Source: Tessaracoccus sp. MC1865
GTDB taxonomy: Bacteria > Actinomycetota > Actinomycetes > Propionibacteriales > Propionibacteriaceae
Direction: 5' to 3'
Assembly: GCF_017815535.1 (NCBI RefSeq)
Contig: NZ_CP072596.1
Span: 372,001 to 436,000 of the forward strand
Length of the DNA: 64,000 nucleotides
Shown: one piece after another, positions 1 through 9,477 of the stretch
Layout: each line of letters starts with the position of its first letter
How positions within the stretch are numbered: position 1 is the first letter of the stretch
Notes under the pieces: generated by a model
Databases searched by the model: none
Told to the model about the DNA's origin: nothing
What the model saw: the letters and a program-made list of their open reading frames with translations, nothing else
Program-made: the position numbers and the translations under genes

Positions 1-1
1 G

Positions 2-931
2 CCGCTGGTGGTCGGGGCGGCCACCGTCTCGGCCGTGTTCCTGACCACTGACCCCGCCGCCCTCGTGCGGTTCCCCACCGCGGACGAGCCGGCCGGCACG
101 CCGCAGTTCGTCCCCACCGCGGCCCACGTCTCAGACGACGACGCGCCGGTGGACGTCGTCCATGACGAGTTCTCGGAGGCCATGGTCCTCGACGCCCCGC
201 CGTCTGAGGAATTCAACGCGGACGACACCGACGAAGCCGGCCCCGAGGAGATCGCCGCAGCGCTCAGCGCCGTCATCCCGCCCCCGGTCGCGCCCGAGGT
301 GGTCGTGCCCCCCATCGCGGAGCCCGCATCGCTGTCGTCGCCGGCTGAGCGACCGGCGCCCGTCGTGGTGCCGCGCTCGTTCGGCGAGGTGGAGGAGGAC
401 GACGGCGGCACCATCTTCTCCACGGGACTGGCCGCCACGCACAAGCCCGCGCCGCCGGCCGACGAACGACCGGACCCGCAGGTGCTGGCCGTGCCCTGTG
501 TCAACAACCACCCCAACGCCCCCGGCAGCCGCACCTGCCGCATCTGCCAGTACCCCGTGGACTCGTCGAACCCGCGGCTCATCCGCCGCCCCGTCCTGGC
601 GGGTGTGCACACCAACCGCGGCGACTTCGCCGACATCGTCGCCGGCATCGTCGTGGGCCGCGCCCCCGATGCGGGCCACGGCCCGTCCGGCAGCCACCTC
701 ATGCGGGTGGCCAGCCCCAGCAACGACATCTCGCGCAACCACCTGCTGATCACCACGCAGGACTGGAACGTGCACGTCACGGATCTGGATTCCACCAACG
801 GCACCACTGTGCTCCCCGCCGGCGAACCCCCGTTCACCCTGCGCGACGGGGCCTCGGTCCAGGTGGGGATCGGCACCGTGCTCGACCTCGGTGACGGCGT
901 TTCGCTGCGCATCGAGCCGCCCCGCGGTTAG
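2..931 (+). CDS. FHA-domain protein with zinc-ribbon-like motif (5' end outside window)
   Basis: The reading frame is open from the first bases, so the true start lies upstream and the gene is partial. The first ~150 visible residues are acidic and Pro/Ala-rich, which suggests disorder. They include the motif FGEVEEDDGGT (near residue 125 counted from base 8), which recurs in the FHA protein at 11857. A C-x3-H-x8-C-x2-C cluster near residues 163-178 looks like a small zinc ribbon. The C-terminal ~110 residues carry FHA hallmarks: a GR turn, SRNH and DSTNGT. FHA domains bind phosphothreonine, so a Ser/Thr kinase partner is expected but is not in the window. The gene ends 21 bases before the giant surface protein and is probably co-transcribed with it. 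Confidence 0.85.
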   Translation, partial: PLVVGAATVSAVFLTTDPAALVRFPTADEPAGTPQFVPTAAHVSDDDAPVDVVHDEFSEAMVLDAPPSEEFNADDTDEAGPEEIAAALSAVIPPPVAPEVVVPPIAEPASLSSPAERPAPVVVPRSFGEVEEDDGGTIFSTGLAATHKPAPPADERPDPQVLAVPCVNNHPNAPGSRTCRICQYPVDSSNPRLIRRPVLAGVHTNRGDFADIVAGIVVGRAPDAGHGPSGSHLMRVASPSNDISRNHLLITTQDWNVHVTDLDSTNGTTVLPAGEPPFTLRDGASVQVGIGTVLDLGDGVSLRIEPPRG

Positions 932-951
932 AAGAGGAGGACCAGATCTCC

Positions 952-3900
952 GTGACGGACGCTCCGCTCGGGCCAGCCAGGCAGGCTGCCCGGCCCCTTC
1001 GGATCATCGCCCGTTTCCTCCGGCGGTTCTGGCAGGCCCTCCTCGTCGTCGTCCTGGCGATCGCCCTGGGCATCGCGGCGTACCTCAGCCCGGGCCTCGT
1101 GCAGGCAGACGTGCACCTCGACGAGGGCATCGTCTTCGTCGGCAAGCGTGACGACGGACTCATGGGCACCGTCAACGCCCAGATCGACGAGCTGTCCGCG
1201 GCGACGGCCACCGGCGACTCCAGGTTCCAGCTCTACCAGCACCAGGAGCACGCGCAGGCCTTCCTGCCGCAGTCGTCGAACCTGCATCCGTACCTCCCCG
1301 GGCGCAACATCCTGGAGCGCGCCACCAAGATGCCGCCCAACGCGGTGGTGCAGCAGGTGGGCGGCTCCATGCTGGTGTTCGACCAGGAGAACGGGCGCGT
1401 CTGGCACGGCACCCTCGACGAGATGCTGCGGGTGGACTTCCTCCGCGACAAGCCGGATCTGGAGGTGGGCGAGTTCGGGGTGGCCACCCTGACCGTCAGC
1501 GGGAAGGCCATCGGCCTCAACGTCTCCGCCAGCACGCTCGTGCGGCTCGAGGGCGACGTCGTCCTCACCACTGCGGTGCCCATCGAGTTCGACCCCGAGC
1601 GCCGCAGCTTCGAGATCTCCGCCGTCGGTGACAACGCCGTCGTCCTGGACCGGCACAACGCCCAGATCTGGGTGGAGGGGATGCCGAAGGCGTTCACCAT
1701 CAGCGGGCAGTCGCAGGCGGTGCTGCTGCCGCCGGTGGCAGACGTGCTGCACGGTGAGGACGGCGCCCGGGCGCTCTTCGCCAACGAGGCCGGGCTGGGC
1801 GCGATCACGCCGGACGGGTTCCGCTCCATGTCCGGGCGCATGGACCTGAGGCCGGTGCGCCCCATCCAGGTGGCGGACTGCCTCTACGGTGCGTTCCAGG
1901 GAGGCCCTGGAGTGCTCCGGGTCGTGAAGCGCTGCGCCGGTGAGGAACCGGTGGTCACCGAGCTCGACCACCTCACCAGCGACGGAACCGCCCTGGAGTT
2001 CCAGGTCAACCGCACGACGGTGGCCCTCAACGACATGGCCAACGGCACCGTCTGGCTGGTGGACAAGGGCACCGTGATCCTGCCGGAGGCCTGGTCGCAC
2101 GTGCGGCCCATCGTCGAGCGCGAAGACAGCGAGTACACCGAGGGCGACCCGACGGTGCTCCCGGACCGCACCCTCGACAACCGCGCCCCCATCGCCAAGG
2201 ACGACCGCCTGGGCGCCCGCGCCGGCGTGGCCACCATCATCCCGGTGCTCGACAACGACACGGACCCCGACGGCGACGTGCTGACCATCTCCGTGCCGGA
2301 CGACCTGCAGATCGACGGCGCCACGGTGCAGCCGGTGCGCGGCGGGTCCGGGCTGCAGATCACCGTCGACTCAGATGCCAGCGGCGAGATCGTCGTGCCC
2401 TACACCGTCGACGACGGCCGCGAGAAGACCGCGACGGCCAACGCCTATGTCACGGTCCACCCGGCGGAGCCCGGCGGCGGCAACCAGCCGCCCGCGCTGC
2501 GCGGCAAGCACGACCCGGACGTGCCGGCCCCCCAGCCGCTGCGGGTCACCAAGGGCGACTCCGACGTGAAGTACCGCGCGCTGCTGGACTGGCGCGACGC
2601 GGAGGGCGACCCGCTCATCCTGGAGAAGGCCTGGATGGACCCCCAGTTCAGCGACATCGTGCAGTTCCGCCCGGACGGCGAGATCACCTACACCGACGTC
2701 GGCACCACCTTCGGGCCCAAGACCATCCACGTCCAGGTCGCGGACCGGCACGGCGCCGTCACGACGGACCAGCTGCAGGTGCTCGTCTCGGAAGAGGTCG
2801 TGCCGCCCACCACCTACGGCGACTTCGCCACCACCATGCAGGGCGAATCCGTCACCGTAGAGCCGCTCGCCAACGACATCCGCGCGATCAACCTCACGGA
2901 GGTCAACCCGGTCGACTGCGCGGAGTGCGTCGAGACCTCGCTGGCGGACAACCGCTTCACGTTCACCTCGGACAGGGTGGGCGCCCACTACATCAACTAC
3001 AGCGTCAACAACGGCGCCAGCGGGCTGGTGCGCGTGGACGTGCTGCCGCGGCTCACCAACCGGCCACCCGTGCCGGTGGACGACGTCGCGCACCTCCCGG
3101 CGATGGGCTCGGTCACGGTGGACCCGCTCCTCAACGACACGGACCCCGACGGCGACGTCCTGGTCATCCAGACCATCACGGACGTGCCCCCCACCCTCAA
3201 CGTGACCATGGAGCGCCGCACGCTGCTGACCATCGAGGCGACGGCGGAGCTCACCGGCACGGAGAAGTTCCACTACCACGTCTCCGACGGCACCGCGTCG
3301 AAGCGGGGCACCATCCAAGTGGTCGCCACCGACGCGTCGGACCAGATCGGGCCGCGGGTCGAGGACGACCTGCTGCGCGTGCGCGCCGGCGCCACGGGCG
3401 CGGTCAAGGTGCTGGAGAACGACACCTCGCCGGACGGCCGCGACCTCACGGTCGACGCCGAACTGGTGGACAACCCGTTCGGCGACAACGCGTGGGTGGA
3501 GGGCGACACCGTGCGGGTCAGCGTCCCGGCGGGTTCGGCCCCGGGCGTCAGCCAGGTCCGCTACCGCGCCGTCGACAGCACAGGTGAGGCCACCGACGGC
3601 ATCGTGCGGGTCACCATCGTGTCCGAGGAGGCCTCCAACGCGGAGCCCCCGCAGCCCCGCCAGGTGATCGACCGCGTGCTCGCAGGCACCACCACCCGCA
3701 TCCCCATCCCGCTCGACGGCATCGACCCGCAGGGCGACTCGGTGCGGCTCGTGGGCCTGGGCTCCATCCCGACGCACGGCCGCGTCCTCAAGGTGGGGGA
3801 GCGGTACTTCGAGTACGAGGCGTTCCTCACCTCAGCAGGCACGGACACGTTCCGCTACGTCGTCGTCGACAGCCACGGCGTCGAGGCCACCGGCGAGATC

Positions 3901-6900
3901 CGGATCGGCGTGGCCCAGCCCAGCAAGACCAACAACAAGCCCATCGCCGTCATGGACGAGATCCGCACGCGCCCGGGACGCCAGGTGCAGCTGGATCCCC
4001 TCTCCAACGACTACGACCTCGACGGCGACCCCATCAAGTTCGCCAGCGAGGAGCCGGCGCGGATGCGCGCCGAGATCCCCGTGCAACTGGTGGATAACCG
4101 CGAACTGGTCATGACAGCCCCGGAGGAGGAGGGCGACTACGACGGCACCTACGACATCGTCGACCTCCGCGGCGAACCGAACTCCGGGCTCATCAGGCTC
4201 ACGGTCGACGAGGAGGCGCCCCTGCTGCCGCCCGTGGCCCGCGACGACCTCGTCGACGTGGCCCAGCTCGCGGATCAGCAGTACGTCGAGATCGACCCCC
4301 TCGCCAACGACTACGACCCCGACGGCCCGCGTGACGAGCTCACCGTGGACCTCCCCGACACCGATGCCGAGGACGACCTCGCGCCCCGCCTCACCGACGA
4401 GGGCAAGGTTTCCATCGGCGTACGCGACACCATGCAGCAGATCCGCTACCGGGCCGTGGACGACGACGGCCTCGCCACCAACGGCGTGATCACCGTCCCC
4501 GGCCGCGGCGACGTGGTGCCCACACTGAAGGACCCGGCGCTCCAGATGACGGTGCGGGCCGGCGAGAACCTCCAGATCAACGTCAACGAGGTGGTGCAGG
4601 GCACCCAGGGCCGTGAGGTGGAACTCGCCAGCGTCGAGAACATCAAGGGCTACCCCGGCACCGGCCTGGCCCGGGCCGCGGGCCTGAACGCCGTGGAGTA
4701 CCAGCCGGGGCTGGCGGATTTCGGCCCCGCCGCCGTCGTGTTCGAGGTCAGGGACGTGATGCCCGCCTCCAGCGCCAGCACCGACGTGAGCAGCGCGTTC
4801 ATCTCCATCCCCGTGACGGTGTTGCGCGCGAAGGTCAGCGGCAGCTCAGACCCCGACCAGGAGGGCTACCAGGTCAACCAGGCGCCCGTCCTGCTCACGG
4901 AGCGTCCGGTCCTCGAGGTCGGCGCCGCGGAGGATGAGCAGAGCATCGACGTGACGGCCTTCTTCCGCGACCCCGAGGGCGACAGCGTGCGGCTCCTGGA
5001 GCGTCCGCGCCAGATCCGCGGCGACGCCCCCATCGAGTGGGAGGAGCACGGCAACCGCATCGTCGCGCGCGCCCTCGATTCGGCGCGCAAGGGCCAGTCC
5101 GTCGTGCTGCAGGGCGAGGTGATCGACGGTTCGGTGGACGCCAACACCGCCCGGTTCGAACTCACCATCCTGGTGGTGGCCTCCCGGTTCCAGAAGGTCT
5201 CCGCGTCCGAGGTGGTCGTCGAGGTCGACGCCGGCCAGTCCATGCCGGTGCCGGTGCTCGGCGACAACGTGGTGTCCTACCTGCCGCACGACCAGCAGGT
5301 GTTCCTCGAAGGCGCGCGGGTGGTCAGCGGCGGCGGCAAGGCCGTGGCGGACCCGGGGGCAGGCGTCGTGACCGTCTCGCCGGCGCCGGGGTGGCACGGC
5401 ACGATGGTGGTCAGCTACTCGGTCAACGACGCGCTCCGCGACCCCGAACGGGTGGTCAGCGGGGTCATCCAGGTGCGGGTCCGCGACGTGCCCGGCCGCC
5501 CCGGGAACCCCTACGACATCGTCGCCGGCGACGGATCCGTCACCTTCAAGTACACCCCCACCGGCACGGGCGGCGACGTGCCGGCCAACGTCACCGGCAC
5601 CGCGTCGGCGTCCGCGCCGGGTCTCCCGCCGGCGGAGGGCACCTGCTCGCGCGGCATCTGCAGCATCCGTGGCCTCACCAACGGCGTCCCGTACACCGCG
5701 ACGGTGACCGAGCAGAACTCCGTCGGCCCGTCGGAGATCTCGCCGCCGTCCGCGGCGTTCCACCCCGACGCCAAGCTGCTGCCGCCGCAGGTGGTCCAGG
5801 CCGCCACGGGAGACCGCGGCCTCACGGTCTCCTGGGTGCACAACCGGATCACCGATTCGGAGTTCGGTTCCAGCGGGGTCAAGGGCTACCTGGTCCGTCG
5901 CTACGTCGACGGCGCCGAACAGCCCGACAGCCCGCAGACGGTCTCGGCGGACCAGCGGGCGCTGTGGTGGGCCAACCTCGTCAACGGCCAGTCGTCGCAG
6001 TTCCGGGTGCAGGCCCTCAGCGACCACGCGATCGTCTCCAACGCGGCCCACTTCGATTCCGACCTGTCCGACGCCTCGAACAGCGAGTACCCCGTCGGGG
6101 CGCCGATGGGCTCCATCGCCGTGACGCCCACCACCATCCAGGACGACATCGGCGGCGGCTTCCGGGTCTCCTTCGACGTGTCGGGGGTGGACCCCAACGG
6201 CGACCCCACCATCGCGCAGTACCGCGTCGTCCCCGTGGCGTCGGGCCGCGAGCGCACGGACCGCCAGGCAGTGGTGGCGCCGACGGGGGCCACCACCCTC
6301 CAGGCGGCCATCCACGGGATGGGCACCGAGGCCACCCAGTTCCGCGTCTACGCGAAGAACCGGCACAGCGAGGTGGCGCTGGGCATGTCGCCGACACCCA
6401 TCACCTCGTGGGCCCGGCCGAAGCTCACGTCCGTGGAGGCCACCCCGGGCGACGGCCAGGTCACCGTCAGCGTTGCCCACACCATGCCGCGCAACTCCCC
6501 GGGCGTGATCCAGTACTCGATGGGCGAGGGCTGGCACCAGCTCCCCGGCGACGGCGTCATCAGGCCGCTCGTCAACGGGCGCCGGTATCAGCTGCAAATC
6601 AAGGCGGTGCTCGACCAGATGGAGTCCGCCGTGGAGACCCGCACCGGCTTGCGTCCCCAGGGCGCCGAGCCGACGCCTCCCCAGGTCGCCTCCTACTCAG
6701 CCGTCGACGAGAGCCGGGTCACGGCGCGTCTCAGCGGAAGCGCAGACGACTGGGAGGGCACCAACGGCTGGGACCCGTCCGCCTTCGAGTTCTGCTATCC
6801 GGGATCGAGGGGCTGCGTCTGGTCCAGCCAGCGCAGCGGCGCGGTCCCCTACGGCGAGCAACAGATCCCGTGGCGCGTCAACGAGCAGAGCTTCAGCCAC

Positions 6901-7251
6901 CTCCCGGCGATCTCCGCGGTGTCGACGGCGCCCGTCCTCCCGCAACTCCAGAACGACCAGCTGACCTTCAAGTTCAGCTACGTCGACTCCGGCAGCTGCA
7001 CCATCGAGCTGAGCGGCGAGGGCAAGCAGCAGCAGGAAGTGGTGCCGGCCGGCAGCGACGGGGTCATCTACTACCAGCCCACCGAGCAGTACATCTCGGC
7101 GGACCCGGTGACCGTCACTCCCAGCCCGGCGGAGCCCGGTGGCCCCACCCCCGAGCCCACCACCTCCACCCCGCCGGACATCAAGCCCACCCGGATCGAC
7201 GTCACCTGCACGCTGAACGGCTCCACCCAGACCTGGAGCAGGATCAGATGA
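952..7251 (+). CDS. Giant membrane-anchored surface protein with cadherin-like and Fn3 domains
   Basis: This is a 2099-residue protein. The GTG start follows a strong ribosome site (GAAGAGGAGG, 931-940). One transmembrane segment lies near residues 25-45 after a basic N-terminus, so nearly all of it should be outside the cell. Residues ~50-400 contain propeller-like repeats (FDQENGRVWHG, LDRHNAQIWVEG). From ~410 to ~1450 there are tandem Ig/cadherin-like domains with Ca2+-binding-type motifs such as LDNDTDPDGD, LLNDTDPDGD, LSNDYDLDGD and LANDYDPDG. Fn3-like domains follow from ~1500. The tail is Pro/Thr-rich with a few cysteines. MoxR, DUF58 and transglutaminase-fold genes follow directly, which suggests a dedicated assembly or folding machine. 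The function is unknown; an adhesin or envelope scaffold is inference. Confidence 0.88.
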   Translation: MTDAPLGPARQAARPLRIIARFLRRFWQALLVVVLAIALGIAAYLSPGLVQADVHLDEGIVFVGKRDDGLMGTVNAQIDELSAATATGDSRFQLYQHQEHAQAFLPQSSNLHPYLPGRNILERATKMPPNAVVQQVGGSMLVFDQENGRVWHGTLDEMLRVDFLRDKPDLEVGEFGVATLTVSGKAIGLNVSASTLVRLEGDVVLTTAVPIEFDPERRSFEISAVGDNAVVLDRHNAQIWVEGMPKAFTISGQSQAVLLPPVADVLHGEDGARALFANEAGLGAITPDGFRSMSGRMDLRPVRPIQVADCLYGAFQGGPGVLRVVKRCAGEEPVVTELDHLTSDGTALEFQVNRTTVALNDMANGTVWLVDKGTVILPEAWSHVRPIVEREDSEYTEGDPTVLPDRTLDNRAPIAKDDRLGARAGVATIIPVLDNDTDPDGDVLTISVPDDLQIDGATVQPVRGGSGLQITVDSDASGEIVVPYTVDDGREKTATANAYVTVHPAEPGGGNQPPALRGKHDPDVPAPQPLRVTKGDSDVKYRALLDWRDAEGDPLILEKAWMDPQFSDIVQFRPDGEITYTDVGTTFGPKTIHVQVADRHGAVTTDQLQVLVSEEVVPPTTYGDFATTMQGESVTVEPLANDIRAINLTEVNPVDCAECVETSLADNRFTFTSDRVGAHYINYSVNNGASGLVRVDVLPRLTNRPPVPVDDVAHLPAMGSVTVDPLLNDTDPDGDVLVIQTITDVPPTLNVTMERRTLLTIEATAELTGTEKFHYHVSDGTASKRGTIQVVATDASDQIGPRVEDDLLRVRAGATGAVKVLENDTSPDGRDLTVDAELVDNPFGDNAWVEGDTVRVSVPAGSAPGVSQVRYRAVDSTGEATDGIVRVTIVSEEASNAEPPQPRQVIDRVLAGTTTRIPIPLDGIDPQGDSVRLVGLGSIPTHGRVLKVGERYFEYEAFLTSAGTDTFRYVVVDSHGVEATGEIRIGVAQPSKTNNKPIAVMDEIRTRPGRQVQLDPLSNDYDLDGDPIKFASEEPARMRAEIPVQLVDNRELVMTAPEEEGDYDGTYDIVDLRGEPNSGLIRLTVDEEAPLLPPVARDDLVDVAQLADQQYVEIDPLANDYDPDGPRDELTVDLPDTDAEDDLAPRLTDEGKVSIGVRDTMQQIRYRAVDDDGLATNGVITVPGRGDVVPTLKDPALQMTVRAGENLQINVNEVVQGTQGREVELASVENIKGYPGTGLARAAGLNAVEYQPGLADFGPAAVVFEVRDVMPASSASTDVSSAFISIPVTVLRAKVSGSSDPDQEGYQVNQAPVLLTERPVLEVGAAEDEQSIDVTAFFRDPEGDSVRLLERPRQIRGDAPIEWEEHGNRIVARALDSARKGQSVVLQGEVIDGSVDANTARFELTILVVASRFQKVSASEVVVEVDAGQSMPVPVLGDNVVSYLPHDQQVFLEGARVVSGGGKAVADPGAGVVTVSPAPGWHGTMVVSYSVNDALRDPERVVSGVIQVRVRDVPGRPGNPYDIVAGDGSVTFKYTPTGTGGDVPANVTGTASASAPGLPPAEGTCSRGICSIRGLTNGVPYTATVTEQNSVGPSEISPPSAAFHPDAKLLPPQVVQAATGDRGLTVSWVHNRITDSEFGSSGVKGYLVRRYVDGAEQPDSPQTVSADQRALWWANLVNGQSSQFRVQALSDHAIVSNAAHFDSDLSDASNSEYPVGAPMGSIAVTPTTIQDDIGGGFRVSFDVSGVDPNGDPTIAQYRVVPVASGRERTDRQAVVAPTGATTLQAAIHGMGTEATQFRVYAKNRHSEVALGMSPTPITSWARPKLTSVEATPGDGQVTVSVAHTMPRNSPGVIQYSMGEGWHQLPGDGVIRPLVNGRRYQLQIKAVLDQMESAVETRTGLRPQGAEPTPPQVASYSAVDESRVTARLSGSADDWEGTNGWDPSAFEFCYPGSRGCVWSSQRSGAVPYGEQQIPWRVNEQSFSHLPAISAVSTAPVLPQLQNDQLTFKFSYVDSGSCTIELSGEGKQQQEVVPAGSDGVIYYQPTEQYISADPVTVTPSPAEPGGPTPEPTTSTPPDIKPTRIDVTCTLNGSTQTWSRIR

Positions 7252-7276
7252 GCCCGAACGAAGGAAACCAGAGCCA

Positions 7277-8242
7277 GTGAATCCCGAACAAGCCCGGTGG
7301 TTCGGCGAGAACTTCGCCAACATCGTCGCCAACATCGAACGCGTCATCATGGGCAAGACGGAAGCCGTCCGGCTGGCCGTCACCTGCATGCTCGCGGAAG
7401 GGCACCTCCTGCTCGAGGACTACCCGGGCACCGGGAAGACCACGCTCGCGCGCGCCATCGCCCAGTCCGTGCAGGGCACCAACAGCCGCATCCAGTTCAC
7501 GCCGGACCTGCTGCCCTCGGACGTCACGGGTGTGACGATCTTCGACCAGAAGTCCGGCGACTTCGAGTTCCACCAGGGCCCCATCTTCGCCTCCATCGTG
7601 TTGGCCGATGAGATCAACCGCGCCTCTCCGAAGACCCAGTCGGCGCTGCTCGAGGTGATGGAGGAGTCGCGGGTCACCGTGGACGGCCAGTCCTACAACG
7701 TCGGCCAGCCATTCATGGTGATCGCCACCCAGAACCCCATCGAGCAGGCCGGCACCTACCGCCTGCCGGAGGCGCAGCTCGACCGTTTCCTCATGAAGAC
7801 GGCGCTCGGCTACCCGGACCACGACGCCACCATGCGGATCCTCGCCACCGGCGGCAGCCGGCCCAGGTCGACGGCGCTGCCGTCGGTGCTGTCCACCTCG
7901 CAGGTGGCGGAGATGAGCCAACTGGCCGCGTCCGTGCACATCGAGTCGTCGATCTTCGACTACATCACCCGCCTCACGGAGGCCACCCGGCACGTCGACG
8001 ACGTGCGGCTGGGCGTCTCCGTCCGCGGCGCCCTGGCCCTGGTGCGCTCCACCCGCGTGTGGGCCGCGTCGCTGGGGCGGCACTTCGTGGTGCCGGACGA
8101 CGTGAAGATGCTCGCCATCCCGTGCCTCGCGCACCGTCTCATCCTCGACCCGGAGGCCGAGTTCAACGGAGTCCAGGCGGTTGACGTCATGGCCGAGGTG
8201 GTCGGTTCCGTGGAGCCTCCAACGGAGCGTCAGTCCGCCTGA
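7277..8242 (+). CDS. MoxR-family AAA+ ATPase
   Basis: This 321-residue AAA+ protein of the MoxR/RavA group has Walker A PGTGKTT at ~50-56 and Walker B VLADEINRAS with Asp111/Glu112. The sensor region ATQNPIEQAGTYRLPEAQLD is typical of MoxR. The family acts as a chaperone-like ATPase, usually with von Willebrand/DUF58 partners, in maturing metal-loaded or envelope proteins. The GTG start sits behind AAGGAAAC (7261-7268). The stop overlaps the DUF58 start by one base (TGATG), so translation is coupled. Its likely clients are the surface protein upstream or the membrane protein downstream (inference). Confidence 0.93.
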   Translation: MNPEQARWFGENFANIVANIERVIMGKTEAVRLAVTCMLAEGHLLLEDYPGTGKTTLARAIAQSVQGTNSRIQFTPDLLPSDVTGVTIFDQKSGDFEFHQGPIFASIVLADEINRASPKTQSALLEVMEESRVTVDGQSYNVGQPFMVIATQNPIEQAGTYRLPEAQLDRFLMKTALGYPDHDATMRILATGGSRPRSTALPSVLSTSQVAEMSQLAASVHIESSIFDYITRLTEATRHVDDVRLGVSVRGALALVRSTRVWAASLGRHFVVPDDVKMLAIPCLAHRLILDPEAEFNGVQAVDVMAEVVGSVEPPTERQSA

Positions 8243-9477
8243 TGACCGCAACTCCCGCGCGGTGGGAAGCTCCCGAAGTTGTGGACCCACCCACGTTCGA
8301 CGGCCTGCGCCGGTTCTATGACCGGCTCCGCCGCGTCACCGGCCTGCGCACCAGCGGCTGGATGGCGCTGGCCGCCGGCGCCCTGGCGTTGGCGCTAGGC
8401 CTGGGCTTCGGGTGGCTCGAGTTCACCGTCGCGGGAGTGCTGGCGGTGGTCACCGTCGGGCTGTGCCTGCTGTTCACCATCGGCCGGCCCACGCTCGAGG
8501 TGGGGCTGCGGCTGGCCGGCCGCGCCGTCGTCGTGGGTGACCCGGCCCGGGGGGAGCTGATGGTGCGCAACGCCGCGCCCCGCCGCCACTGGGGTTCGCG
8601 GCTGGACCTGCCCGTCGGGCCCGTGTCGACGAGCTTCTCGCTCCCGTCGCTGGTCTCCGGCGCCGTGTCGCACAACACGTTTCGCATCCCCACGGACAAG
8701 CGCGGTCTTGTCACGGTCGGCCCGGCCCAGACGGTGCAGGGCGACCCCTTCGCGCTCGCCGGCCGCTCCACCACCTGGACGGAGGCCCTCGAGCTCTACG
8801 TCCACCCCCGCACCGTGCGGCTGCCCGGCCGGCAGGCCGGCTTCGTCCACGACCTCGAGGGCCACGCCAGCTCCCACATCTCGTCGGCCGACATGAACTT
8901 CCACGCGCTGCGGCCCTACGTCGCCGGCGACGACCGGCGCCACGTCCACTGGCGCTCCACCGCCCGGGCGGGCGAGTTGATGGTGCGGCAGTTCGAGGAG
9001 TCGCGCATGTCGCGGGTCGTCGTCGCGCTCGACACCGGACGCGGCGCCTACCTCGACGACGCCGAGTTCGAACTCGCCGTGTCCTGCGCCGCCTCGGTGG
9101 CGCTGCAGACGCTGTACTCCGAGTCACCGCTGGCGGTGCTGACCACGCACGAGACCCTGATGAGCGTCACGCCCACCAGGACGCTGGACGAGTTGTCGCT
9201 CGTGGGGCAGAGCACCCGCGGCGGCATCGCGGACCTGGTGCACACCACCATTCGGCGCGAGGCGTCGGCGTCCGTGGCGGTCTGCATCACCGGCTCGACG
9301 GCGACCCTGGCTGACCTGCGCCGCTCCTGCGCCCGGTTCGACGTCGACACCCGCGTCGTCGGCATCCGCGTGGCCGACGGGGCCGAACTGCGGGCCCGCT
9401 CCGCCAGCAACGTGACCGTGCTCCAGGTGGGCACCCTCGACGAGCTGCCCCGCGCCATGCGGAAGGCCATGCAGTGA
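8242..9477 (+). CDS. DUF58 domain membrane protein
   Basis: This 411-residue protein has two N-terminal membrane segments (~35-75) and the DUF58 signature around residues 220-250: YVAGDDRRHVHWRSTARAGE. A vWA-like fold with an ALDTG motif follows. DUF58 proteins nearly always sit between MoxR and a transglutaminase-fold gene, as here. They are thought to be MoxR partners, but their biochemical role is not established. The start overlaps moxR by one base and the end overlaps the next gene by four, so the three form one translational unit. Confidence 0.92.
   Translation: MTATPARWEAPEVVDPPTFDGLRRFYDRLRRVTGLRTSGWMALAAGALALALGLGFGWLEFTVAGVLAVVTVGLCLLFTIGRPTLEVGLRLAGRAVVVGDPARGELMVRNAAPRRHWGSRLDLPVGPVSTSFSLPSLVSGAVSHNTFRIPTDKRGLVTVGPAQTVQGDPFALAGRSTTWTEALELYVHPRTVRLPGRQAGFVHDLEGHASSHISSADMNFHALRPYVAGDDRRHVHWRSTARAGELMVRQFEESRMSRVVVALDTGRGAYLDDAEFELAVSCAASVALQTLYSESPLAVLTTHETLMSVTPTRTLDELSLVGQSTRGGIADLVHTTIRREASASVAVCITGSTATLADLRRSCARFDVDTRVVGIRVADGAELRARSASNVTVLQVGTLDELPRAMRKAMQ

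Noticed and set aside
4846-6597. A ~580-codon open frame on the minus strand inside the surface-protein gene
   Set aside because: High GC leaves long antisense frames open. Its translation is Arg/Gly/His/Val-rich with no motif, while the plus strand gives clear Ig/Fn3 repeats.
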